Shown here: in pieces, positions 20,133-27,643 of the stretch
Numbering within the stretch: position 1 is the first letter of the stretch
How the letters are laid out: each line of letters begins with the position of its first letter
Position numbers and translations under genes: made by a program
The notes under the pieces: model-generated
Databases searched by the model: none
What the model saw: only the letters and a program-made list of their open reading frames with translations
Told to the model about the DNA's origin: nothing
Assembly: GCA_018826025.1 (NCBI GenBank)
Contig: JAHKAK010000007.1
Coordinates: forward strand, 1 to 27,643
Direction of reading: 5' to 3'
Length of the DNA stretch: 27,643 bases
From: Patescibacteria group bacterium
GTDB taxonomy: Bacteria; Patescibacteriota; Minisyncoccia; Portnoybacterales; GWB1-42-6

Positions 20133-21983
20133 CTATTTCGTTATTCCGTTGAGCGGCGTTTTACCGTCCCAAGTTAATCCGGATGCTGTTACAGCAGTTA
20201 CTAATGTTGTGTAAGTTCCTGACGGAGCGTTCTTGTAGCCAAAGATTATTACTCCATCGCTTCCAGTTGTGCTTGTGCCAGTAGCTTCAAGTAAGCCATC
20301 GCGGTTCAACTCAATTGATACGGAAGCGTTGGCGACGGGATTGCCAAAGTCATCAATTACCGCGACATGGATGTTCAAGTGCTTGTCGCCGCTTTTTCCG
20401 CCCTCCGTAGTATAGGTAATTGAGCTCACTATTGAGATAGTCGCCTCGGATGGAGCGGGTGCGATTGAGAAATTCGCCGAGCCGCTACCGGAAATACTTC
20501 TTGTATCCGTGGCCGTTGCTTCAACTGCGTAGTCGCCATCTGCCAAACCGGAAATATCCAGATTGCCAGTGTAAGTTCCGGCAGTAGCCGTTTCAGCAAA
20601 ATTCACAACTGCGGCGACGCTATTTAGCGTTGTGCCAAAGTCAGATGAGTTCAAGCCGCTTATCGCAGTGCCATTTTCATCAGTTACTATGGCCGTGAGT
20701 ATCGCAGTAGTATCAACTCCGCTCTCATAGCTTGCTTTGTCCGTGCTCACATTTACATTTACCGCAGGAGAAGGCGGCACAAGGGAAGCAATTGCGGCGG
20801 CGACATTCACCAAGCCGTATCCGTAGAGCGTGTCTTTTCCTGTTGCCCCAATATCATCTGCAGTGGAATTCAGTATTAACCTTACTTCATCGTTATTAGT
20901 AATTCCTGTGGCAATGACCAGCGCAGCAGCGCCCGCAACATGCGGAGACGCCATTGATGTTCCGCTTCCTTCTTTATAATAACCGCCATCTAAAATATAT
21001 GGCTGGGGGTTATGCGGACTCGTCCCGTCATTCCAAGCAGAAAGGACAGACACACCCGGAGCGGCAAGTTCTATTTCCTCTCCTGTGCTGGACCAACTTG
21101 GCCTTTTGTCGTTAGAGTCCGTTGCCGCAACCGCTATTACGGAAGCGTATTTTGCCGGATAGATTACATTATTTCCTTTTCCGGGCGGATTACCGGAATT
21201 TCCTCCGGCCGCAACGATTACCATATTGGCTGCTTCCGCGTTGTCAAAAGCGGCTTTTACTGTACTTCCCGGGTCTTGCGAACTACCCAAACTCAAATTA
21301 ACAACCTGTAACCCGTTTAATACCGCCCAATCCATAGCGGCAATAGTTGCGCTCCAAGAACCAACGCCGTCATTATTTAGTACTCGCAGAGAGTAAAGCG
21401 CGCACTCCGGCGCTACGCCTACAACTCCCAACCCGTTATCTTCGGCGCAAGCAGAACCGGCAACATGCGTGCCGTGTCCATAGACATCAGCCGGATCATT
21501 ATCATTTTCAACAAAATCGTAACCGCCTGCATACACATCATTTAAATCCTGATGAGTATAATCAACACCGGAATCAATAATACCGATTTTTACGCCAGTG
21601 CCTTTATTGCCTTTGTCGTGAACATCTCCGGAGCCGATTCTTTTTACACCCCACGCGTTATCAAGCTCGGTATCAACCGCGTACACCGCTCCGTCTAATT
21701 CAACGGAGGTTATATTCGGATTGTTTAGTAATCCTTGAATTGCCGCCTCGGGAACGCTTGCGGCAACCGCCGGAACAATCGTATAACTAAATCTCACTGT
21801 TCCTCCGGCGCGTTCCACAACAGCACGCTCGGCAACACCGGGTGTTTTGTCAAAACTGACAAAGACATCAATTTTATTATTTTCCGCCGCCTGAACTTGG
21901 GAGCTTGTCGGTCCGATTGCTCCAACAGCCGCCATGCCGAATACAACTCCTAAAATAAGCGAATAAGATAGAATTTTTTTCAT
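20133..21983 (-). CDS. secreted subtilisin-like serine protease (S8)
   Basis: This 616-residue secreted protease starts at ATG 21983, which gives a signal peptide (MKKILSYSLILGVVFGMAAV, cleavage near residue 33 after VQA). The longer frame to 22034 places 17 residues in front of the signal and is unlikely. An inhibitor-like propeptide (about 37-105) precedes the catalytic domain. The triad is complete: D137 in IIDSGVDYTH, H170 in GHGTHVAG and S343 in GTSMASPHVAG, with oxyanion N262. Two C-terminal Ig-like domains follow (about 408-500, 505-616). A TATAAT (22074-22069) may be the -10 of its promoter. Monocistronic, closed by the terminator at 20094-20125. Likely processed by LepB; substrate unknown. 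Confidence 0.92.
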   Translation of the reverse strand: MKKILSYSLILGVVFGMAAVGAIGPTSSQVQAAENNKIDVFVSFDKTPGVAERAVVERAGGTVRFSYTIVPAVAASVPEAAIQGLLNNPNITSVELDGAVYAVDTELDNAWGVKRIGSGDVHDKGNKGTGVKIGIIDSGVDYTHQDLNDVYAGGYDFVENDNDPADVYGHGTHVAGSACAEDNGLGVVGVAPECALYSLRVLNNDGVGSWSATIAAMDWAVLNGLQVVNLSLGSSQDPGSTVKAAFDNAEAANMVIVAAGGNSGNPPGKGNNVIYPAKYASVIAVAATDSNDKRPSWSSTGEEIELAAPGVSVLSAWNDGTSPHNPQPYILDGGYYKEGSGTSMASPHVAGAAALVIATGITNNDEVRLILNSTADDIGATGKDTLYGYGLVNVAAAIASLVPPSPAVNVNVSTDKASYESGVDTTAILTAIVTDENGTAISGLNSSDFGTTLNSVAAVVNFAETATAGTYTGNLDISGLADGDYAVEATATDTRSISGSGSANFSIAPAPSEATISIVSSITYTTEGGKSGDKHLNIHVAVIDDFGNPVANASVSIELNRDGLLEATGTSTTGSDGVIIFGYKNAPSGTYTTLVTAVTASGLTWDGKTPLNGITK

Positions 21984-22138
21984 AATGTTTGATGATGGGG
22001 TATTGCTAAAGAGAATATAAAAACTATTCAGCAATACGCCCTTATTTATTAAGCTAAACGACCTTGAAATTATAAGTTATTTGTTATGTCTTTTATGTCT
22101 TTACAGTAGCAAGAGCGTATAAAAAGTCAACTCTCCCC

Positions 22139-22600
22139 TCAACCTTCAGCTGGTTCGGCGAAAGTTTCCGGTTCTTCGGCTTCCAGTAGTTTTTTCTTCC
22201 GCGTTGCGTATTCATCCTCTATGGTTTTTCTCTCCCGCAGATAATTCTTGCCGATCTCGCTTTCGGCTACCTGTCGGGCAAAGTCCTCCTCGTCCGTTTC
22301 CGCCATTTCGTGCGACGGCGGTTGGTCAATCGTTTGTATGGCAATTACTCCGCCGCTGATTTTATTTTTGATAAAACAAACGCGTGGAGTAAGTTCTTGA
22401 AGAAGTTTGATGTATTCCTCCCAGCCCGGCGGGCTTGAATACAGAGAAGCGAGGGATTCTTTGGCCAAGATATTGGCGTCATCGCGGGAAATTCGGAAAT
22501 ACGCTTGAAGCCCGCTATTGGAAAGTACGGAAGCGCGCAGGGGCGCCGGCAATGTCCTGGGCCGCGAGCAGAGCGGTCCCGTCAATTCCGTGGGGCTGAA
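22139..22600 (-). pseudogene. frameshifted 3' remnant of a TraG/TraD-like conjugation ATPase
   Basis: The frame ending at 22139 carries APLRASVLSNSGLQAYFRIS then RDDANILAKESLASLY and a Glu/Lys-rich tail. This resembles the C-terminal part of T4SS coupling or HerA/VirB4-like ATPases of Patescibacteria. Just upstream (22574-22554) the next frame reads ALLAAQD, the expected preceding segment, so a one-base frameshift lies near 22550. No Walker motifs remain. The ATG at 22654 that opens the long frame sits inside the terminator of the neighbouring gene, so the first 35 residues of that frame are not original. Identification is from memory of the family. Confidence 0.55.
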
Positions 22601-22639
22601 TTTGTATATGCAAATGTTAAGCGAGTCGGTGGAGGAATT

Positions 22640-22665
22640 AAAAAACCCGACCATTGCTGATCGGG
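22640..22665 (-). terminator. intrinsic terminator of the unknown gene at 22.7 kb
   Basis: On the minus strand CCCGATC (22665-22659) pairs with GGTCGGG (22652-22646) with one G-U pair, followed by TTTTTT (22645-22640). It lies 36 bases after the stop codon at 22701. Confidence 0.75.
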
Positions 22666-22700
22666 CGGATTTCTAATCTAAAATCTTACTATGCTAAGAC

Positions 22701-23393
22701 TCACAATTTTTCAATTGCGAGCCTTACTTCCTCCCTGCTGAAAGCGACTGCTTCACAAAAAGCCGTCCACTCATCCCCGCCAAGCTTTTTGGTAACATTC
22801 CGAAGGCGCTTAAGGCGCGGCGCTAATTTTGAAACGATGGCCGTCGCGCGCGACGGCTCACACTCAACCAACACATTGATTGCTTCAATGAGATAGCCGT
22901 CATCAAAATTGGCGCTGCCAATCAAATGATATGTCGTTTCATAAACCTGTGCTGACGGCATAAGTGATTTTAGAGCAGCAATCGTACCATAGAATATCTC
23001 CGGATCCCGTTTTCCTAAAAGCCCATTACCAACTGTGGGCAATAATGCGTTTAATGGCTCAGTCGCATTAATTCTGATCATCAGATAAACAAGGTCTCTA
23101 AAAGCGTCCACCGGCGCGCTATCCATGTTCCCCCGCTCAAGCAGCACATCTCCTATGGCTTGGCGAAACATCATCTGCTTTGATTTGGGCACGTATTCCT
23201 CGTAAGTACGGGCAAGCCCTTCGCAAATAGATTCTTGCTGCATAATAAAATAACCGACATAATCAAAAGTCCTTGCCCGATCGCTGACTGGCAAAGAATA
23301 AAATCTTTGCAACCCTTGCCATAGCCAATCGGCAAATTTTTTCCGGCTAAATTTTGCGAACGCCTTCCTGATCGCTTTTTTCATTTTATCCAT
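22701..23393 (-). CDS. unknown helical protein, complete single-gene unit
   Basis: Not recognised. It is 230 residues, mostly alpha-helical by composition, with a basic N-terminus MDKMKKAIRKAFAKFSRKK. Helical hairpin-like repeats follow (RDLVYLMIRINATEPLNALL, IFYGTIAALKSLMPSA, EAINVLVECEPSRATAIV), suggesting a HEAT- or TPR-like solenoid. No signal peptide, membrane helix or catalytic motif is visible. It has everything a real gene needs: promoter at 23465-23493, ribosome site AAAGGAGG five bases before the ATG and a good terminator at 22640-22665. This regulatory quality stands out here and could mean high expression or recent arrival. The neighbouring conjugation ATPase remnant makes a mobile origin possible. 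Confidence 0.65.
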   Translation of the reverse strand: MDKMKKAIRKAFAKFSRKKFADWLWQGLQRFYSLPVSDRARTFDYVGYFIMQQESICEGLARTYEEYVPKSKQMMFRQAIGDVLLERGNMDSAPVDAFRDLVYLMIRINATEPLNALLPTVGNGLLGKRDPEIFYGTIAALKSLMPSAQVYETTYHLIGSANFDDGYLIEAINVLVECEPSRATAIVSKLAPRLKRLRNVTKKLGGDEWTAFCEAVAFSREEVRLAIEKL

Positions 23394-23464
23394 GACGCCC
23401 TCCTTTAATTTGCCCCGATAAAGTTTGTTTTAAGAACCACCCGCCAAATAATATCCGTTAATGC

Positions 23465-23493
23465 ATACTATTAAAAAGCCTCAAATCTGTCAA
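23465..23493 (-). promoter_or_regulatory. promoter of the unknown gene at 22.7 kb
   Basis: Minus-strand TTGACA (23493-23488), 17 bases, TAGTAT (23470-23465), with a leader of about 65 bases. Confidence 0.65.
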
Positions 23494-23514
23494 ATTAAAT
23501 TTAAATATATAATT

Positions 23515-23690
23515 TCCTGCGGTCTTGCCGCAGGGATACCCGATGTCATTCCCGCGAAAGCGGGAATCCAGAATTCAAGAACCTGGATCCCTTCCCCGCT
23601 TTCGCGAGGACTAAAGGCCGCAGGGATGACACTTTAGCGCACCGTAGTGGTTTGCGATACCCTGCGGTCTTGCCACAGGGTGATTCATTT
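23515..23690. repeat. dispersed repeats in the 524-bp spacer before dprA
   Basis: This holds TGTCATTCCCGCGAAAGCGG copy 3 (from 23543), with CTGGATCCC and GCAGGGATGACA to about 23632. Two copies of a TGCGGTCTTGCC(G/A)CAGGG hairpin (about 23518-23535 and 23663-23681) flank it. The rest of 23394-23822 holds two promoters and AT-rich sequence without a gene. Confidence 0.6.
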
Positions 23691-23772
23691 CTATTAATGC
23701 TAATTTTTCTTGGTACCAAAATTGTGCGATAGCATAAAAGTGGCACAAAAAGATTTTTATTACAAGTAGAAT

Positions 23773-23802
23773 TTGTCAGTCAAACGATAAAAATGATATA
23801 GT
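23773..23802 (+). promoter_or_regulatory. likely promoter of dprA
   Basis: TTGTCA (23773-23778), 18 bases, TATAGT (23797-23802). The leader then includes the inverted repeat at 23823-23905. Confidence 0.5.
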
Positions 23803-23822
23803 AAAATAATAATAGGTTTTCT

Positions 23823-23905
23823 GTCGTTGCGAGCGAAGCGAAGCAATCCCGAATTATTGCCGCTGTCCATGGGATTGCCGCGCGCCTACGGCGCTCGCAA
23901 TGACG
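23823..23905. repeat. GTCGTTGCGAGCG inverted repeat
   Basis: GTCGTTGCGAGCG (23823-23835) and CGCTCGCAATGACG (23892-23905) with inner AGCAATCCC...GGGATTGC form a composite palindrome common in bacterial spacers. Its right end contains the ATG at 23900 that extends the dprA frame, so that ATG is probably not the start. Confidence 0.7.
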
Positions 23906-23917
23906 CTTCTCTTTTTT

Positions 23918-25015
23918 ATGCACCCCCAAGCTAAATATTTCCACGCTTTCAACTTATTCAACGAACGCATCGGCCCCGTGCGTTTTAAAAAATTGCTCGG
24001 CTATTTTAGCTCAATGGAGCAAGCTTGGACCAACGGCGGAGAACAAGAGTTTATCGCCGCGGGGCTGGAAACAGAGTTGGCGCAAGATATTGCCTCGCGA
24101 CGGCCGCAAATTGATTTGGATAAAGAATTGGCTAAATTAGCCAAAGAGAATATCGGGATAATAACAATTTTAGACGAAGACTATCCCAAGCTCTTAAAAG
24201 AAATCCACGACCCGCCGCATATAATGTATATCAAGGGAGCGCTCAAACCGGAGGACGAATTTGCCATCGCCGTTGTTGGCACGCGAAAATTATCAACTTA
24301 TGGCCAGCAAGTTGCCTCTTCTCTGGCGCGAGAGCTCGCCCAAGCCGGACTAACCATTGTTTCTGGCTTGGCCTTGGGCATTGATACTTTGGCGCATTTG
24401 GCCGCGCTGGAACAGAAAACGCGCACTATCGCGGTAGTTGGCTCTTCGCTTGACCGCTTCAGTATTTTCCCGCCGCAAAACCGGAGCCTGGCCGAAAAAA
24501 TTGCTCAAAATGGCGCCCTGCTTTCCGAGTATCCTTTGGGTTCGGCCGCCCTGCCCCACCACTTCCCCAGCCGCAACCGCGTTGTCAGCGGCTTATCGCT
24601 GGGCGCGGTTATTATTGAAGCGCCGCAAAAATCCGGCGCCATAATCACCGCCAACCACGCCCTCTCACAAAACCGCGAGGTTTTTGCGGTGCCGGGTTCC
24701 ATATTTTCCGATAATTCCGGCGGCCCGAATAATTTAATAAAAATTGGCGCCAAGCTCGTGACCAACAGCCAAGACATTCTGGAAGAATTAAATTTAAAAA
24801 ACCTTGCCTCAAATATCGCGGTGGCACAAATTATGCCGGATAACAAGCAGGAAGAGTTAATTTTAAAGATCCTATCCCACGACCCTCTGCCTGTGGACTT
24901 AATCGTTCAAGAAACAAAAATGAGCGCCGCTCAAGTCGGAGCAACTTTGAGCCTCATGGAAATGAAAGGCAAAATTAAGAACCTTGGCGGCGGGCAATAT
25001 GTTTTAGCGCGGTAA
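23918..25015 (+). CDS. dprA: DNA processing protein DprA
   Basis: This protein loads RecA on incoming single-stranded DNA during transformation. From MHPQAKYFHAF (365 residues) it has a helical N-terminal domain. The Rossmann-like DprA core follows with VVGTRKLSTYG, IVSGLALGIDTLAH, VVGSSLDRFSIFPPQN, HFPSRNRVVSGLS, SGAIITANHAL and VFAVPGS, then a C-terminal winged helix (about residues 305-365). The upstream ATG at 23900 lies in a repeat and adds only six residues. With comEC at the other end of the window it supports a working uptake pathway. Confidence 0.92.
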   Translation: MHPQAKYFHAFNLFNERIGPVRFKKLLGYFSSMEQAWTNGGEQEFIAAGLETELAQDIASRRPQIDLDKELAKLAKENIGIITILDEDYPKLLKEIHDPPHIMYIKGALKPEDEFAIAVVGTRKLSTYGQQVASSLARELAQAGLTIVSGLALGIDTLAHLAALEQKTRTIAVVGSSLDRFSIFPPQNRSLAEKIAQNGALLSEYPLGSAALPHHFPSRNRVVSGLSLGAVIIEAPQKSGAIITANHALSQNREVFAVPGSIFSDNSGGPNNLIKIGAKLVTNSQDILEELNLKNLASNIAVAQIMPDNKQEELILKILSHDPLPVDLIVQETKMSAAQVGATLSLMEMKGKIKNLGGGQYVLAR

Positions 25016-25019
25016 ATTC

Positions 25020-25110
25020 TTCCCTCTCCTTTTGAAGGAGAGGGCTAGGGTGAGGTTATGAGATGAATCTAAATCCCTCCCCACCCCCCCTTATGGAAAG
25101 GGAGGTTAGA
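25020..25110. repeat. CCCTCTCC/GGAGAGGG spacer repeats after dprA
   Basis: CCCTCTCCTTTTGAAGGAGAGGG (about 25022-25044) is a hairpin close to the dprA stop and may end its transcript. A CCCTCCCC...AAAGGGAGG block follows. Same family as at 18972-19110. Confidence 0.55.
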
Positions 25111-25148
25111 AAGGATTTAATTGCCAAACAAAAATCTAAAAATAACCG

Positions 25149-25189
25149 ATTACTTATTTCTCCCGCATATGCGGCATTAATAAGTAATC
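25149..25189. repeat. long hairpin
   Basis: GATTACTTATT and AATAAGTAATC enclose an inner perfect CGCATATGCG palindrome with small internal loops. No T-run follows. Function unknown. Confidence 0.6.
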
Positions 25190-25224
25190 CTCACGCAGCC
25201 AAAATACACAAATTTCTCGCCAAA

Positions 25225-25257
25225 CAAAAAAGAGTAACTTTCAAAATTGCTCTTTTT
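25225..25257 (-). terminator. terminator of the hydrophilic unknown gene
   Basis: AAAAAGAG (minus strand 25257-25250) pairs with CTCTTTTT (25233-25226), extended by CAA/TTA with mismatches, and ends in T-rich sequence. It lies just after the stop codon at 25273. Confidence 0.6.
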
Positions 25258-25272
25258 AAAAATTCCATCTAT

Positions 25273-26106
25273 TTATTTTTTACCTTCTATCGCATACAAA
25301 GAATCCCTTACTCTTCTCATTTTTCCTAATTTTTCTGAATATTTATCAATTCTTTCCATTGCATTTTTTTGATACCAAACATCTTTATATTTAGATTTAG
25401 ATTTAGATTTTCCTTCTTCTTTTAGGACAGCGCGATAATTTTTAATTATTTCGGACACATGCCTTATCTCGTTCTCTATTAATACCCGAGCGTTCTCGTA
25501 GTTACCGTACATTAATTCATTTGACACATCTCCCCATTTTTTTACATCAAGCAACCAGTTTCTTTTATCGTCAGCATTTAAATCTCTATCCCGATTATTA
25601 ATTTCATCCATCTCATCAATCTTGTTAAGATATTCACTATTAAAAAATTCCGCCATCTCTTCGGGTTTCATAAAATTATTTCTTGTAAAAAATTCGTTGC
25701 TTGTTTCAAAAATTGCTCTACGCCATTCTTCTAAATTTTTACCCTTATTCTCTGAATTTAATAGGAGAGACATTCTTTCTAAGGACTCGACCGCTGAACC
25801 GCCCATACCACGGTCTAAACCATGAATTTTTTCGTTTAAATCGTCTATGTACTGCTCATCACTTTCTATGCCTTCATTTCTGCCTTGTATTTTGTCTCTT
25901 ACTATATTAATCTTTAAATCGTTAATCCGTTTTTCTAAATATTTCCTAGCTAAACCATATTTTTCAGTATTCTTTTCTTGCTCATGATTTTTATAACCGA
26001 CTTCTAAGGTTTCTTCTCTTTCTTTGCTCATCTTTGCTTCTTTTTCTGACATCATTTCCTTGACTTTTTTTATTTCCTCCGAAGGCGGAGCATATTGTTC
26101 TTTCAT
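25273..26106 (-). CDS. unknown hydrophilic coiled-coil-prone protein
   Basis: Not recognised. This 277-residue protein is very rich in Glu, Lys, Asn and Arg, with no signal peptide or membrane segment. Heptad-like stretches (about 5-60 and 225-270) suggest coiled coils, and a KSKSKSK run lies near residue 235. WRRAIFETSNEFFTRNNFMKPEEMAEFFNSEYL (about 128-160, quoted in parts) looks globular. Its AT-rich codons differ from neighbours such as dprA and topA. Single-gene unit with promoter at 26186-26213 and terminator at 25225-25257. No Shine-Dalgarno site. Could be a lineage-specific or acquired gene. Confidence 0.6.
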   Translation of the reverse strand: MKEQYAPPSEEIKKVKEMMSEKEAKMSKEREETLEVGYKNHEQEKNTEKYGLARKYLEKRINDLKINIVRDKIQGRNEGIESDEQYIDDLNEKIHGLDRGMGGSAVESLERMSLLLNSENKGKNLEEWRRAIFETSNEFFTRNNFMKPEEMAEFFNSEYLNKIDEMDEINNRDRDLNADDKRNWLLDVKKWGDVSNELMYGNYENARVLIENEIRHVSEIIKNYRAVLKEEGKSKSKSKYKDVWYQKNAMERIDKYSEKLGKMRRVRDSLYAIEGKK

Positions 26107-26185
26107 TGTTTTTCTATTTATTTATTGATTTATTAAAATTTGCGTATTTTATGAATACCTGCTATAACGCATACGCTTTAATACC

Positions 26186-26213
26186 AGTATAGCAAATAGC
26201 TACAATCTTGCAA
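26186..26213 (-). promoter_or_regulatory. promoter of the hydrophilic unknown gene
   Basis: Minus-strand TTGCAA (26213-26208), 16 bases, TATACT (26191-26186), with a leader of about 75 AT-rich bases. Confidence 0.55.
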
Positions 26214-26280
26214 GATTTTGAAAAATAACAAAAGTCCGTTATAATGTTAGAGTTATCATTTAAGAGAGTACTCTTTATCT

Positions 26281-26410
26281 GTTCAAAATCTCCCCTACCC
26301 CCTCCTAAAGGAGGGGAACTGATTTTTACCCCCTCCCTTTAGGGAGGGCTGGGGAGGATTTGTATTCTTTTCGTATATTCGTATTGTTTCGTATTTCGTA
26401 GTCATAACAA
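26281..26410. repeat. repeat spacer before topA
   Basis: CCCCTCCTAAAGGAGGGG (about 26300-26317) and CCCTCCCTTTAGGGAGGG (about 26332-26349) are two good hairpins. They are followed by a TTCGTAT word tract (about 26368-26401). No promoter for topA could be picked with confidence in this 324-bp gap. Confidence 0.55.
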
Positions 26411-26430
26411 ACAAAATTAACACAATCAAG

Positions 26431-27643
26431 ATGAACTTAATTATTGTTGAATCTCCCACCAAAGCCAAGACAATTCAGCGGTTTTTGCCGGCTGATTTTG
26501 TTGTGCGCTCCTCGTTCGGGCATGTTCGTGATTTGCCCAAAGGCAAAATCGGCGTGGATACCGAGCATAATTTTGAGCCGCAATACGTGGTGTCTATCGT
26601 GGCGCGCAAAAAATTGGCCGAGATAAAAAAAGTTCTGCCCAAGGCCGCCAAAGTTATTCTGGCCTCCGACGAAGACCGGGAAGGCGAAGCCATTGCCTGG
26701 CATCTCACCCAGGCCCTTGGCCTGGGAAATTCCAATAACCAAGAAACAAATTCCAAAAAAAAATCAAACGCCAAATCCGCCTCCACTGAAACAAAAACAA
26801 GTAAAAAAATTCCAACCGAACGCATTGTTTTCCACGAAATTACCAAAAGCGCGATAGAACGGGCTTTGCAAAATCCGCGCCAGATCGATATGGCGCTGGT
26901 CAACGCCCAACAGGCGCGCCGGATTTTAGACCGGCTGGTGGGCTATGAACTTTCGCCATTTTTATGGCAAAAAGTTGCCAAGGGACTTTCGGCCGGCCGC
27001 GTGCAATCAGTGGCCGTGCGCTTGATTGTTGAGCGGGAACGGGAAATCCAAAAATTTAAACCCGAAGAATACTGGACGATTGAAGCATTACTCCAAAAAA
27101 TCCTAAATTCAAAATCCGAAATCCTAAACAAATCCCAAATTCAAAATCCCAATATTCCAAACGAATTCTTAGCTACGTTGACCAAAGTGAATAATCTTGC
27201 CATTCCAAAACTCGGAATAAAAACGCAAAGCGAAGCGGGAAAAATTATTGACGACTTAAAAGATGCGGCTTGGCAAGTGGCGCGAATTGAGCAAAAAGAC
27301 ACCAATAAATATCCCGCTCCCCCTTTTGTGACCAGCACTCTGCAACAGGACGCGGTGAACAAGCTCCATTTTTCCGCCAAACAAACCATGCAAATTGCCC
27401 AACAGCTTTACGAAGGCATAAACTTGGGCAAGGAAGGCTCGGTGGGCTTAATCACCTATATGCGCACTGATTCTACCAACTTAGCGCAAGAAGCGCTGGG
27501 CAGTATTGGTAAATATATCTTGGATAAATTCGGTAAAAATTATCTGCCAGAGGGCGCGAGAATTTACAAAACCAAATCCAAGGGCGCGCAGGAAGCCCAC
27601 GAAGCCATTCGGCCAACCCACATTGCTTTTGAGCCGGATAAAA
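26431..27643 (+). CDS. topA: DNA topoisomerase I, 5' part (runs off the window)
   Basis: This type IA topoisomerase relaxes negative supercoils; 404 codons are present and the 3' end is outside the window. TOPRIM domain: NLIIVESPTKAKTIQRFLP at the start and the metal site LASDEDREGEAIAWH with D80 and D82. The central domains lead to the active-site segment GLITYMRTDSTNL with catalytic Tyr343. Two insertions stand out, about residues 100-128 (Asn/Lys/Ser/Thr-rich) and 221-243 (LQKILNSKSEILNKSQIQNP). Their DNA consists of degenerate AAATTCC/AAATCC-type words, like spacer repeats. The catalytic landmarks are intact. Confidence 0.93.
   Translation, partial: MNLIIVESPTKAKTIQRFLPADFVVRSSFGHVRDLPKGKIGVDTEHNFEPQYVVSIVARKKLAEIKKVLPKAAKVILASDEDREGEAIAWHLTQALGLGNSNNQETNSKKKSNAKSASTETKTSKKIPTERIVFHEITKSAIERALQNPRQIDMALVNAQQARRILDRLVGYELSPFLWQKVAKGLSAGRVQSVAVRLIVEREREIQKFKPEEYWTIEALLQKILNSKSEILNKSQIQNPNIPNEFLATLTKVNNLAIPKLGIKTQSEAGKIIDDLKDAAWQVARIEQKDTNKYPAPPFVTSTLQQDAVNKLHFSAKQTMQIAQQLYEGINLGKEGSVGLITYMRTDSTNLAQEALGSIGKYILDKFGKNYLPEGARIYKTKSKGAQEAHEAIRPTHIAFEPDK

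Noticed and set aside
22555..22654. ATG 22654 as the true start of the 171-residue frame
   Set aside because: The ATG lies in the loop of the neighbouring terminator, and family-like sequence begins only after a frameshift near 22550.
25063..25329. 88-residue plus-strand frame after dprA
   Set aside because: It consists of repeat DNA, a long hairpin and the terminator of the convergent gene.

Overview
The window looks like a chromosomal piece of a Patescibacteria (Candidate Phyla Radiation) genome, probably of the Parcubacteria side. This is an inference. The grounds are: compact housekeeping genes using the standard code (TGA reads as stop); a ComEC without its metallo-hydrolase domain; an anchored exported protein with the Cys-rich GSYVGRTGPNCEFAACP segment I associate with this group; few clear Shine-Dalgarno sites; and spacers packed with palindromic and short-word repeats. 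No rRNA, tRNA or CRISPR array was found.

Layout. 1-0.9 kb: a promoter, a hicB-hicA toxin-antitoxin pair and a terminator. 0.85-3.4 kb: comEC and a DUF3800 gene, both on the minus strand. Between their transcription units lies what looks like a complete small RNA gene on the plus strand, and a second terminator-like hairpin sits in the DUF3800 leader. 3.4-4.6 kb: a decayed region with the tail of a restriction-type DNA methyltransferase, the tail of a Fic-like protein and a cluster of related hairpins. 4.6-16.8 kb: a long minus-strand run of core genes: nrdG, nrdD, ftsZ, ftsA, an exported protein, ybeY, a yqeY-type gene, rpsU, a HIT protein, hisS and lepB. 17-19 kb: an LCP-family gene and pth on the plus strand.

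19.2-20.1 kb: a small operon for two tiny membrane proteins, with two strong minus-strand promoters, a long structured leader RNA and a perfect-palindrome terminator. 20.1-23.5 kb: a secreted subtilisin-like protease, a frameshifted remnant of a TraG/TraD-like ATPase and a well-equipped single gene of unknown function. 23.9-27.6 kb: dprA, an unknown hydrophilic gene and the 5' two thirds of topA, which runs off the end.

How the parts work together: ComEC and DprA point to DNA uptake. NrdD and NrdG make deoxyribonucleotides without oxygen. FtsA and FtsZ form the division ring. LepB with the signal-bearing protease and exported protein form a secretion theme. HicBA, DUF3800 and the methyltransferase and Fic remnants suggest a small, partly decayed defence or mobile cluster at the left end. 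The most interesting unexplained signals are the RNA-like structures at 2.44-2.54 kb and 19.78-19.91 kb, the paired 155-bp repeats with conserved blocks and variable loops at 13.06 and 13.83 kb, and intergenic-type word repeats inserted in frame in topA.
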